This document shows positions 17,674 through 24,208 of a DNA stretch of 40,320 nt, one piece after another. How positions within the stretch are numbered: the stretch's first letter is position 1; the number at the start of each line of letters is the position of its first letter. Below the pieces are notes generated by a model. It made no database searches. It was not told where the DNA came from and saw only the letters and a list, made by a program, of their open reading frames with translations. Made by a program: the position numbers and the translations under genes. The stretch spans positions 623-40,942 of the forward strand of contig SWDN01000020.1 of the NCBI GenBank assembly GCA_005116775.1, read 5' to 3'. Source of the stretch: Nitrospira sp. Lineage in GTDB: Bacteria; Nitrospirota; Nitrospiria; Nitrospirales; Nitrospiraceae.

Positions 17674-17895
17674 ATGACTATTTCCCATCCCCGCGATCCG
17701 TTGCATGGAATCACGCTAGAGACCATTATCAAGGAGCTTGTCGAGCGGCATGGCTGGGCTGAGATGGGGCGCCGAGTCCCGATTCGTTGCTTCCTCCACA
17801 ACCCCAGCGTGAAATCCAGCCTGACCTTTCTCCGAAAAACCCCCTGGGCACGAGAGCGGGTCGAAGGCTGGTATATCGCGTATAAAGACGTATAA
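17674..17895 (+). CDS. VF530 family DNA-binding protein
   Basis: A 73-residue protein with the whole VF530 (DUF2132) signature: [20 protein letters not shown], then [20 protein letters not shown] and [18 protein letters not shown]. The fold is a small helical domain reported to bind DNA in the Vibrio homologue. Role in the cell unknown. It lies 50 bp after the HNH gene and 55 bp before yaeQ, all on the same strand. Confidence 0.92.
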   Translation: MTISHPRDPLHGITLETIIKELVERHGWAEMGRRVPIRCFLHNPSVKSSLTFLRKTPWARERVEGWYIAYKDV

Positions 17896-17950
17896 GCGAA
17901 CACCCTTCGTATCATCTCTCCAGGGCTTCCGACATCCAGGAACCACACGC

Positions 17951-18511
17951 ATGGCTTCGAACGCTACCATTTACAAAGCAACCTTGCAGATCTCGAGCAT
18001 AGACCGTCAGTACTATGGGGACCATGCCCTCACCCTGGCGCGCCATCCGTCGGAAACCGATGAGCGTATGATGGTCCGGGTGCTGGCTTTTGCATTGCAC
18101 GCCAATGAAGCTTTGTTGTTCGGCCGGGGGGTAAGCGCCGAAGAGGAGCCTGCTCTATGGCAGAAAGATCCGCATGGCGCCATCCAACTCTGGGTCGAAG
18201 TCGGTCAGCCGGATGAGAAGACCATCCGTCAGGCCTGCGGCCGCGCAAAACAGGTCTGCGTCTATACCTACGGAGGTCGTGGCGCCGACCAGTGGTGGGA
18301 GAAAAACCTGGCGACACTCGCGCGATTCAAAAATCTGACTGTCATGAATGTGCCCATAGATGGGAGTAAGGCATTAGCCGCACTCGCGCATCCCAGCATG
18401 CAGCTGGAATGCACCGTTCAGGAGGGTCAGATTTGGATCGCAGATGAAGCCCACACGGTCCACATGACAGTGACGATGTTGAAAGACGATTCAACGCAGA
18501 TTGGACAATGA
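17951..18511 (+). CDS. yaeQ: YaeQ family protein
   Basis: A 186-residue protein beginning MASNATIYKATLQISSIDRQYY. It contains HPSETDERMMVRVLAFAL (about 37-54), GRGVSAEEEPALW, and LWVEVGQPDEKTIRQACGRA (about 80-99), all typical of YaeQ. The family has a PD-(D/E)XK-like fold. E. coli YaeQ was linked to suppression of rfaH mutants, but its biochemical role is uncertain. The stop overlaps the ATG of the SUI1 gene by 4 bases, so the two are coupled. Confidence 0.92.
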   Translation: MASNATIYKATLQISSIDRQYYGDHALTLARHPSETDERMMVRVLAFALHANEALLFGRGVSAEEEPALWQKDPHGAIQLWVEVGQPDEKTIRQACGRAKQVCVYTYGGRGADQWWEKNLATLARFKNLTVMNVPIDGSKALAALAHPSMQLECTVQEGQIWIADEAHTVHMTVTMLKDDSTQIGQ

Positions 18512-18948
18512 CAACGGAACGCCATATTAAGGGGAAGCAGGAACACACAACGATGAATGTAAAGAAACGCATTCCTGCAAGTGGTGAGACAATAGCCTGG
18601 ACCAGTCCGTTCTCAGCACTGAAAAAGATACACCCATCACTGGCTCCAGTTGGACAACCGGACTCCACCCCGCCTGGTATGGCGCCCCTCGCATCGAAGA
18701 AAAACCGCGGGCGAGTGGATATCGTTCGCCAGACTGCCCATCGCGGTGGCAAGACCGTGACAGTCGTGACGGGTTTCATCGGCATTGGACAGGCCGAGAA
18801 AATAACTCTCGCTAAAAAGATACAGAAAGTTTGTGGAGCCGGAGGCACAGTGAAGGAAGGACGAATCGAAGTTCAGGGCGATCATCGCGAGGCAGTCGCA
18901 CGCATTCTGACCAACGCCGGCTTTAGACCTGTGTTTGCTGGCGGGTGA
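18508..18948 (+). CDS. SUI1/eIF1-family translation factor, YciH-like
   Basis: A 146-residue protein. The C-terminal half (residues about 65-146) is a SUI1 domain: VDIVRQTAHRGGKTVTVVTG, then KKIQKVCGAGGTVKEGRIEVQGDH and ILTNAGFRPVFAG. Bacterial YciH is thought to influence initiation fidelity on the 30S subunit. The N-terminal 60 residues are low-complexity. The ATG overlapping yaeQ is used here; a second in-frame ATG at 18553 is possible and would give about 131 residues. Confidence 0.9.
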   Translation: MTTERHIKGKQEHTTMNVKKRIPASGETIAWTSPFSALKKIHPSLAPVGQPDSTPPGMAPLASKKNRGRVDIVRQTAHRGGKTVTVVTGFIGIGQAEKITLAKKIQKVCGAGGTVKEGRIEVQGDHREAVARILTNAGFRPVFAGG

Positions 18949-18955
18949 CAGCAGG

Positions 18956-18970
18956 CTAGCCCGCATTATT
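18956..18970. repeat. 15-bp repeat copy, inverted match at 24194-24208
   Basis: CTAGCCCGCATTATT occurs here and as its exact reverse complement at 24194-24208. Here it begins 8 bases after the SUI1 stop codon; at the other site it overlaps the stop codon of the ProA-like gene. Both sites are at 3' ends of genes, suggesting fragments of a dispersed intergenic repeat. Confidence 0.6.
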
Positions 18971-19058
18971 ATGATGGTTCGTCGAGAAATAGTGACGCGA
19001 TGCGCAACCCCCGTATCTGCTTATCTCGCCTTTCCAGCCAGTCGCGCGAGACGCGCTT

Positions 19059-19103
19059 CCATCAATTGACTTCCTCACTGGCTCGCGCTACAGATTGCGC
19101 CAT
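19059..19103. repeat. Degenerate repeat, similar to 19680-19724
   Basis: This 45-bp stretch, beginning CCATCAATTGACTTC, matches 19680-19724 (beginning CCATCGATTGACTTC) at 33 of 45 positions by eye, without gaps and in the same orientation. Each copy sits upstream of a small plus-strand gene (19156 and 19772). Confidence 0.4.
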
Positions 19104-19155
19104 GCATTCCCTTAGAGCATCCTCACACACTATCCATCATTGAAAGGCCACCACC

Positions 19156-19332
19156 ATGAAAAATGTGGAAATGTTCGTCGAAGGAACAATGCTGACAATC
19201 AAAGTCGATCTGTCCAAAACGTTCGGACCCTCTGTTTCCGGGAAGACGATCATCATTGCCTCAACAGAAGGAAACGTGACCATTCCAGACCGCGAAGAAA
19301 AGGTCGGGCTAAACGTATACAGGAAAAAATGA
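19156..19332 (+). CDS. 58-residue conserved small protein of unknown function
   Basis: An ATG at 19156 opens a 58-residue protein beginning MKNVEMFVEGTMLTIKVDLS, continuing with a K/G-rich turn (GPSVSGKTIIIAS), TEGNVTIP, and ending GLNVYRKK. I remember near-identical short proteins annotated as hypothetical in diverse bacteria and archaea. The alternating strands suggest a small beta-barrel or sandwich. There is only a weak ribosome-binding site (AAAGG). It is followed directly by two strong hairpins. Confidence 0.75.
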   Translation: MKNVEMFVEGTMLTIKVDLSKTFGPSVSGKTIIIASTEGNVTIPDREEKVGLNVYRKK

Positions 19333-19346
19333 TCTGGGTGCGGAGT

Positions 19347-19422
19347 CCATCGACGCGCGTGGCTGGTTGCTGACGCGCGCCGATGGGCCTTATGGACGGC
19401 ACTCCGGTCGGTATGACCGGAG
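19347..19422. terminator. Two strong hairpins between convergent small genes
   Basis: First hairpin: CCATCGACGCGCGT (19347-19360) pairs with ACGCGCGCCGATGG (19373-19386) with one mismatch and a 12-nt loop. Second: CTCCGGTC (19402-19409) pairs exactly with GACCGGAG (19415-19422) around a 5-nt loop. They lie between the 58-residue gene (plus) and the 32-residue gene (minus), where a bidirectional terminator is expected. No long T-run is present. Confidence 0.6.
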
Positions 19423-19433
19423 CAATGGCTGTA

Positions 19434-19532
19434 TCAGCCCTTCTTCTTGGCAACCTTCTCGGCGCGCTTTTCCTTCACCGTCTTGGCCGGTTTCTTCTTG
19501 TCCGATTTCTTCTGTGTCATACCCTTTGCCAT
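19434..19532 (-). CDS. 32-residue lysine-rich small protein
   Basis: Read on the minus strand: MAKGMTQKKSDKKKPAKTVK followed by EKRAEKVAKKKG, then TGA. More than a third of residues are lysine or arginine and there are no aromatics. A good ribosome-binding site (GAGGAGAGATAAC before ATG) supports translation. Very similar tiny lysine-rich proteins are annotated as hypothetical in many bacteria, as I recall. A nucleic-acid-binding or ribosome-associated role is conceivable from charge alone. Confidence 0.7.
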   Translation of the reverse strand: MAKGMTQKKSDKKKPAKTVKEKRAEKVAKKKG

Positions 19533-19679
19533 GTTATCTCTCCTCTAATAAATTAGGTAGATGCTGTGCGTTACCTCGGCATAATCGCCGTCCTCATTTC
19601 ATACCTTAACGCCAAACAAAAAGATATAGGTCGGCGCGAGGAATCGCATCGGCAATGGCGCTACACAGGTGAGGGTTCT

Positions 19680-19724
19680 CCATCGATTGACTTCGCGCGT
19701 GGCCCCCTGTACAGCTTGCACCAT
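19680..19724. repeat. Degenerate repeat, similar to 19059-19103
   Basis: The second copy of the 45-bp stretch described at 19059-19103. It lies about 50 bp upstream of the antitoxin gene start. The surrounding 19533-19771 stretch shows no coding sequence. Confidence 0.4.
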
Positions 19725-19771
19725 TCGAACCGTCCATCCGAATGACCAGACGATGTGTGAGGAGGTGCGCC

Positions 19772-20026
19772 ATGGGAAATCCAGAGGGGAGAAAGGAAAG
19801 AGAGGGATTCGCCGATGCCATCAACCGTGCTTCATTCGGCAACGAGCGTGTGCTGTTGCGCCGGCGCGGACGAGCGGTCGCCGCAGTGGTGCCCATCGAA
19901 GATCTACGACTCCTGGAGGCCCTGGAAGATCGTATCGATCTCGTCGATGCCCGCGCGGCTCTGGCCCAGGCGAACAAGAATGGCGCCCAATCGCTCGATG
20001 TTATTTTGAAAGAATTGAGGTTCTGA
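19772..20026 (+). CDS. Phd/YefM-type antitoxin
   Basis: An 84-residue protein. The N-terminal half has the Phd/YefM layout: a helix (EGFADAINRASFG), then RVLLRRRGRAVAAVVPIEDLRLLEALED, the typical strand-turn-strand with AVVPIEDL followed by a helix. This half binds DNA and represses the operon in known members; the acidic/helical C-terminus neutralises the toxin. The start at 19772 is fixed by GGAGGTGCGCC before ATG; an upstream ATG at 19742 lacks such a site. The RelE-like gene follows directly. Confidence 0.85.
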   Translation: MGNPEGRKEREGFADAINRASFGNERVLLRRRGRAVAAVVPIEDLRLLEALEDRIDLVDARAALAQANKNGAQSLDVILKELRF

Positions 20027-20299
20027 TTGCGTCAAGCACTCTCCACAATTTTCGTATCCCCTCCCGCCAAACAGCAACTCTACACACTCGCCAAACCGCT
20101 TCGGAAGCTGCTCGTGAAGCGGCTCCATGCGCTCCGCACCAGTCCTCGTCCCCCCGGTGTCACGAAGCTTGATGGCCTGGACCATCTCTATCGGATTCGC
20201 GAGGACGGCTATCGGATTGTCTATGCGATTCGAGAAACGAATCTCATCGTGCTGGCCATCAAGATGGCCCTCGCACAGAAATCCCTCGCTCCTGAATGA
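20027..20299 (+). CDS. RelE/ParE-family toxin, unusual C-terminus
   Basis: A 90-residue protein with the RelE fold pattern: an N-terminal strand (STIFVSPPAKQQL), two helices, then LDGLDHLYRIREDGYRIVYAIRETNLIVLAIKM. RelE-type mRNA interferases end with a GHRRxVY-like motif after the last strand; here that place reads ALAQKSLAPE, so the usual His/Arg and Tyr are missing. It may be a ParE-like or inactive variant. The likely start is the TTG at 20027, immediately after the antitoxin stop codon, with no separate ribosome-binding site, so it depends on coupling. Confidence 0.78.
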   Translation: MRQALSTIFVSPPAKQQLYTLAKPLRKLLVKRLHALRTSPRPPGVTKLDGLDHLYRIREDGYRIVYAIRETNLIVLAIKMALAQKSLAPE

Positions 20300-20607
20300 C
20301 TTCGATTCTTCTGTTGTCCGTAACAGCGCCCCACCAACAATTTTCGGATAGTCGGTTTCGCGCACCATTTCGCCAAGGTATCTGGCCGTTTCCTCTCCTC
20401 TCCTGACAATTGCTTTATTCACTCATTCCGCGTATGAGTTTGCATAGAAAGCCTCCCAAACTATGGAAATGGAAAGTCAGTTTCGGGAGCCTGGTGTGTT
20501 CCTTTACTTCATAGGCTCGGCTACGTTGGCCTGGAGACGAGAACGGACATGCAAACCATCTGCTATCACCCGGCAAACCCGATGCCGATGGCAGACATAG
20601 AAGAAAG
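20300..20607. other. Intergenic stretch, no gene seen
   Basis: About 308 bp between the toxin gene and the lipoprotein gene. Short frames on both strands overlap each other and look non-coding. It must contain the lipoprotein promoter, but no convincing -35/-10 pair was found. No strong hairpin was noticed. Confidence 0.5.
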
Positions 20608-22575
20608 ATGCCTATGCGAATAGTTACCTCGATGATTTGCGCGCTCACCTTGGCCGGTTGTGCTGGCCCCAACCTTCCTTACGCAATCACCATCGGCGAT
20701 CCGAGCGGAGGGAAAAGCGTAGTTAGCCAAGAAGACTGCGTCCTCCACCTCGACAACATTGTTGAAAAGGTCTCTGAAGATACCCGGTCCTCCAAGTTGA
20801 CGATCAAACTCCTACAGAAACAGTTTGAGGAAAAGCTTAGCGAGGACACTCAGGCGTTGAAAAATTGCAATAACGGCAACGGTAAATCTGTCATCGAAGA
20901 GGTCGCGAAGAAATGGCTAACTTCCTTTGCCCTAGATGCAACCGATCCAGATCGAGACTTGGACCGCTTCGAAGAGTATGTGCGGTCTGCTCAGATCGTG
21001 AAGGATCTGGCCAAAACACAAATCAAACCGGACGAAATAGAGACTGGCGCTACCGACGAAACAGCCCCTCAACAGTCACAATGGTGTGGAGCAGCCCTGG
21101 AAACGAACTCCTCCTGCGACAGGAAGCGATCCCTTTACCATGTGGAGACCAAGCCAAGTGATTTATACACATCTCTCCTTAACGAAATTCAGGATGTGAG
21201 GACAACTGGTAAACGAGGACAGCGCTACCTTGTGCTTGGCTATGAGATCCCATGGGATAAGGAACAGACACTCGTCCGCTATGGGATGACGTTTTACTTT
21301 AAGGAGGAAGCAACCCCCGAAGGAAAATACCCGACCCCCCAAGGAAAATACCCAACTCGGCTGATCGGATATGACCTGACGTATGCGAACGAGGCAACCC
21401 CCAAACCATTCGTCGAGACTGCTCCAGAAAACTCCCCCATATGCTGGGGGGGACCGGATAAGGCACTCTCCCCTTGGAGTGAAAACCCCTGGCGCATTAC
21501 CGGCTACCCTTTCTCTCTCGTGATTGGGCTGAAGAATGCCGCGTTTGAGATTGCAAAAATGCCGTTCAGCTTTGTGAGCGGGGTCCTCTTCGGACGCGAC
21601 CCCTCCAACTATCCAATGTCAAATCTTATCGCAGCCAAGAATGCCCTCTGTGTGGAAGCCACCACACAAACCCTCCGGGGGGCCGAGATGGGGCTCTATC
21701 GCCTCCTCACCGAGATACCTCTAGTGGGGCAATTATTCCAATACAATTCCGGGGGCGACCGAATGGAGCGAGAGGACCTCTCTTCGGATATTCGCCGAAA
21801 GATCTTCTTGTCTCGAGGCATTTACGGCGGAAACAAATCGGGACAGGACACAGGGCTCTGGGCCCTCTTTGCCCGACACAGTTATCCCGATACCTACGAT
21901 GTGTATAGCCCACCCTATCGACATGGCACAGTCATTGATGTCGTCTGGTCCATGTTCAATCTATCGCATGGCCCGGCCTACAATGAAGCCAAGTACGTTA
22001 TGGAACAATCCACTCGCGAGGACCGCCTGTATCTGGCAGGCCATAGCGGTGGCGTCCAGCGAAGCGCCGCCGCATCTCGGATTCTCTCTTATCATGGATA
22101 CAAGGTGATCAAAGTGGTGGGAATCGCGGGGCCCAGCATGGGACAGGCCATCGTCGACCCTCGATACCCCGAGGCATTCAAGATCTATCTCAATACCGGA
22201 TCAGGAGACAACAAGGATGTCGTATCAAAAGTTGGAAATGCAGCTGAAGCCTTCTCGACAATTCTCGATTACAGTGTCATTGTCCCGCTGAAATACACGG
22301 TTGGCTCGCTTGCACGGCTCATCTGGGATCGGGAAGACGTCTACAGGATCGCTGATCGATTTGGCTTTTCAAATGCCACGATTGTGGAGGTGGAACGAAA
22401 ACCATCGAGCCGCCATCAGACCCCGATGCGTTTATCATTCACAGATCGCTTGATCTTCGATGCCTATATCCGCAACGAATTTTCCACCGCATTCCGAGAA
22501 GATCTCGAACGATCGGATCGCCCTGATGCTAGCGATGGCATCAAGGATCCCCATGCATTCCCCTGGAGACCGTGA
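20608..22575 (+). CDS. Large lipoprotein with alpha/beta-hydrolase motif
   Basis: A 655-residue protein. The N-terminus MPMRIVTSMICALTLAGCAG is a lipoprotein signal with the lipobox LAGC (cysteine at residue 18), so it is lipidated and membrane-anchored. Residues 35-130 are charged and helical. The C-terminal part contains YLAGHSGGVQRSAAASRIL near residue 478: GHSGG is a GxSxG nucleophile elbow of serine hydrolases, with VVGIAGPSMG following as in lipase-like folds. A hydrophobic patch (YPFSLVIGLKNAAFEIAKMP) precedes it. A short in-frame duplication, GKYPTPQ-GKYPTRL, lies at about 21318-21353. I do not know a named family. It is a possible cell-envelope esterase; the acid and His of the triad were not located with confidence. 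Confidence 0.75.
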   Translation: MPMRIVTSMICALTLAGCAGPNLPYAITIGDPSGGKSVVSQEDCVLHLDNIVEKVSEDTRSSKLTIKLLQKQFEEKLSEDTQALKNCNNGNGKSVIEEVAKKWLTSFALDATDPDRDLDRFEEYVRSAQIVKDLAKTQIKPDEIETGATDETAPQQSQWCGAALETNSSCDRKRSLYHVETKPSDLYTSLLNEIQDVRTTGKRGQRYLVLGYEIPWDKEQTLVRYGMTFYFKEEATPEGKYPTPQGKYPTRLIGYDLTYANEATPKPFVETAPENSPICWGGPDKALSPWSENPWRITGYPFSLVIGLKNAAFEIAKMPFSFVSGVLFGRDPSNYPMSNLIAAKNALCVEATTQTLRGAEMGLYRLLTEIPLVGQLFQYNSGGDRMEREDLSSDIRRKIFLSRGIYGGNKSGQDTGLWALFARHSYPDTYDVYSPPYRHGTVIDVVWSMFNLSHGPAYNEAKYVMEQSTREDRLYLAGHSGGVQRSAAASRILSYHGYKVIKVVGIAGPSMGQAIVDPRYPEAFKIYLNTGSGDNKDVVSKVGNAAEAFSTILDYSVIVPLKYTVGSLARLIWDREDVYRIADRFGFSNATIVEVERKPSSRHQTPMRLSFTDRLIFDAYIRNEFSTAFREDLERSDRPDASDGIKDPHAFPWRP

Positions 22576-22725
22576 GAGAGTGCCCTTAGGGATCTGAGCA
22601 GGCTTCATTATTATATTGGATTGACGACAATTGAAGCTTGTCATGGATAGTCTCCTGAAAGGCTGCAGGAATACGATAATGGCGTGTGAGAACTTCGCTG
22701 GTCTACACGTCTAGGACAAGCCCGG

Positions 22726-22802
22726 TCTGTCTGGCCGATCTGCTTAATCTCATTCAACCAAATAGATCAGACAGATCGAACAGACCAAATAAACAAAACA
22801 GG
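22726..22802. repeat. 9-bp-period degenerate tandem repeat, second copy
   Basis: The right half (about 22756-22800, plus strand) consists of about five 9-bp units close to AACCAAATA or GATCAGACA. The left half (22728-22750) is richer in T/G and carries TCTGTCTG, complementary to CAGACAGA at about 22769. The architecture (T/G-rich arm switching to A/C-rich 9-mers) mirrors 5738-5813. It lies between the 3' ends of the lipoprotein gene and the methyltransferase gene. Confidence 0.6.
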
Positions 22803-22825
22803 CTGGCAGACTTTTCAGCATCCTA
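22801..22825. repeat. Fragment of a probable dispersed repeat at a gene end
   Basis: On the minus strand, directly after the methyltransferase TAG, the sequence reads AGGATGCTGAAAAGTCTGCC. This wording resembles the end of a dispersed intergenic repeat that I remember from Nitrospira-like genomes. GAAAAGTCTGCC also appears on the plus strand near 2231. The identification is from memory and needs a genome-wide search. Confidence 0.35.
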
Positions 22826-24010
22826 CTAGAGCACTCCGCTCACAATCTCCTGATAGTAGGCCTCCAGCATGACCCTACGGGCAGGTTCGACAAGCACCAA
22901 CTGCCGTTGATCAAAGGTGTTGGCGCAATACAGATAGGCCCCCTCCTCTGCCTGTCCCAGTTCGACATGCACCTGACGGCCATCTGGCTCCTGGTGTGTG
23001 GTCTCACTGATGAGACGTCTATCGCGCAGATGCTCCCAGACACCTTGCGCGGAAGGCCCATGATTCTCATACAGTGGCGCGTCGGGATCGTGTGAATCAG
23101 TTTTCAACCGCGTTCGATCGAACGGCCGTCCTTCATCCGGCTCAGGCGATTCATCCCAGTCGAGTAACCCGCCGACCGCCTTCTGCACGACATAGAAGGG
23201 ACCGTCATCCGCCACTTCTTCGATGAGTTGATAACGAATCCGCTCAGGCGCTTCGGCCAACTCCAAGCCTCTCGTAGCCAACGCGCGCTGGAACGGCACA
23301 CACCGCGCAAGTTGCCTGGTCTTCTCAAACACAATCATGCGCCCCTTTTGGACTAATGATGCGTTGAGCCAATCCAGTCGTACACCGATGCCCGTTCGTT
23401 GTTCGAACGCAGTCTGCTGCTTCGCATCGCGAGCGCGCTCGAAGGTCTGCCAATTGCGGCTTGGAATCCCAGGATCGTGCTCGGCCTGCATCAGCGCATG
23501 AGTGGCCACAATCAGATCGTACGATTCCTGAACGTGTCCGGCCTCGACATCGACGCACTCGAATTGAAGATTGTTCAGGCCAAGCTTCTGTGCCTTTTCT
23601 TGAGCAACAGCGATCGATGCCGGAGAGCGATCGATGCCGACGAACTGCTTCTCGGGATATTGTGCCGCATACCATGTCGTCAGAATTCCGACACCACAGC
23701 CAAAGTCGAGGATTCGATCCGCGTTTCCGAAACGTGCCGCCACCCGTGAACCGATTGCGCAGTAGTATTCGTAGCGCTGGCTGTACAAGACTGGGAGAAT
23801 CTGTGACTGGGCGGTCAGATCATAGAACGCGATTTCATGGCCGCGCTCCCCTCCGCGCTTCTGTCCAGCCAATGCGGTGAGGTGGGCCAGGTCAGCGGGG
23901 GAAAGCTGCGCATGCTGCCAGCTAAAATAGTCGGCGTCGGACGTGAACGTCTTGAGCCCCCACCAGGCCAAGTGCGAATGGAGCGATTGCACTAGTGAGT
24001 CGTTGATCAT
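22826..24010 (-). CDS. Class I SAM-dependent methyltransferase with C-terminal extension
   Basis: About 394 residues. Motif I RILDFGCGVGILTTWYA lies near residues 99-115, followed by FVGIDRSPASIAVAQ (acidic residue of motif II) and FECVDVEAG (motif III), the standard SAM-binding Rossmann fold. Residues beyond about 220 form an extension with WEHLRDRRLISE and a beta-rich end (YCANTFDQRQLVLVEPARR) that I do not recognise; it may bind the substrate. The substrate is unknown. I prefer the ATG at 24010 because GAGGTGG lies 6 bases before it; the longer start at 24037 would put that site within the gene. Confidence 0.82.
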   Translation of the reverse strand: MINDSLVQSLHSHLAWWGLKTFTSDADYFSWQHAQLSPADLAHLTALAGQKRGGERGHEIAFYDLTAQSQILPVLYSQRYEYYCAIGSRVAARFGNADRILDFGCGVGILTTWYAAQYPEKQFVGIDRSPASIAVAQEKAQKLGLNNLQFECVDVEAGHVQESYDLIVATHALMQAEHDPGIPSRNWQTFERARDAKQQTAFEQRTGIGVRLDWLNASLVQKGRMIVFEKTRQLARCVPFQRALATRGLELAEAPERIRYQLIEEVADDGPFYVVQKAVGGLLDWDESPEPDEGRPFDRTRLKTDSHDPDAPLYENHGPSAQGVWEHLRDRRLISETTHQEPDGRQVHVELGQAEEGAYLYCANTFDQRQLVLVEPARRVMLEAYYQEIVSGVL

Positions 24011-24044
24011 TGATTCCACCTCGGCACGCCTGCTCAAAACGCTT

Positions 24045-24208
24045 TCCAGCGAGGCCGCAAGGAGTGCGAATCACGAGGCGTACGCGGTGAGGGTACGTGT
24101 ACTCGTGCAGTACGTCGAAGGTCCGAGGGGCGAGCCCGCCGGCCGCAGGCTCGTCGGAACAGCGGATCGGCGATTACAGCAGAAGTGCTCATGAATAATG
24201 CGGGCTAG
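24045..24208. repeat. GC-rich structured intergenic block
   Basis: This block separates two minus-strand genes. It contains CGAGCC/GGCTCG flanking CCGCCGGCC (about 24131-24154), GTACT/AGTAC around CGTGC (about 24100-24114), and ends with the 15-bp repeat at 24194-24208 that overlaps the ProA-like stop codon. The composition (GCGAGG, CGTACG) differs from nearby coding DNA. It is probably a degenerate copy of a dispersed palindromic repeat. Confidence 0.45.
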
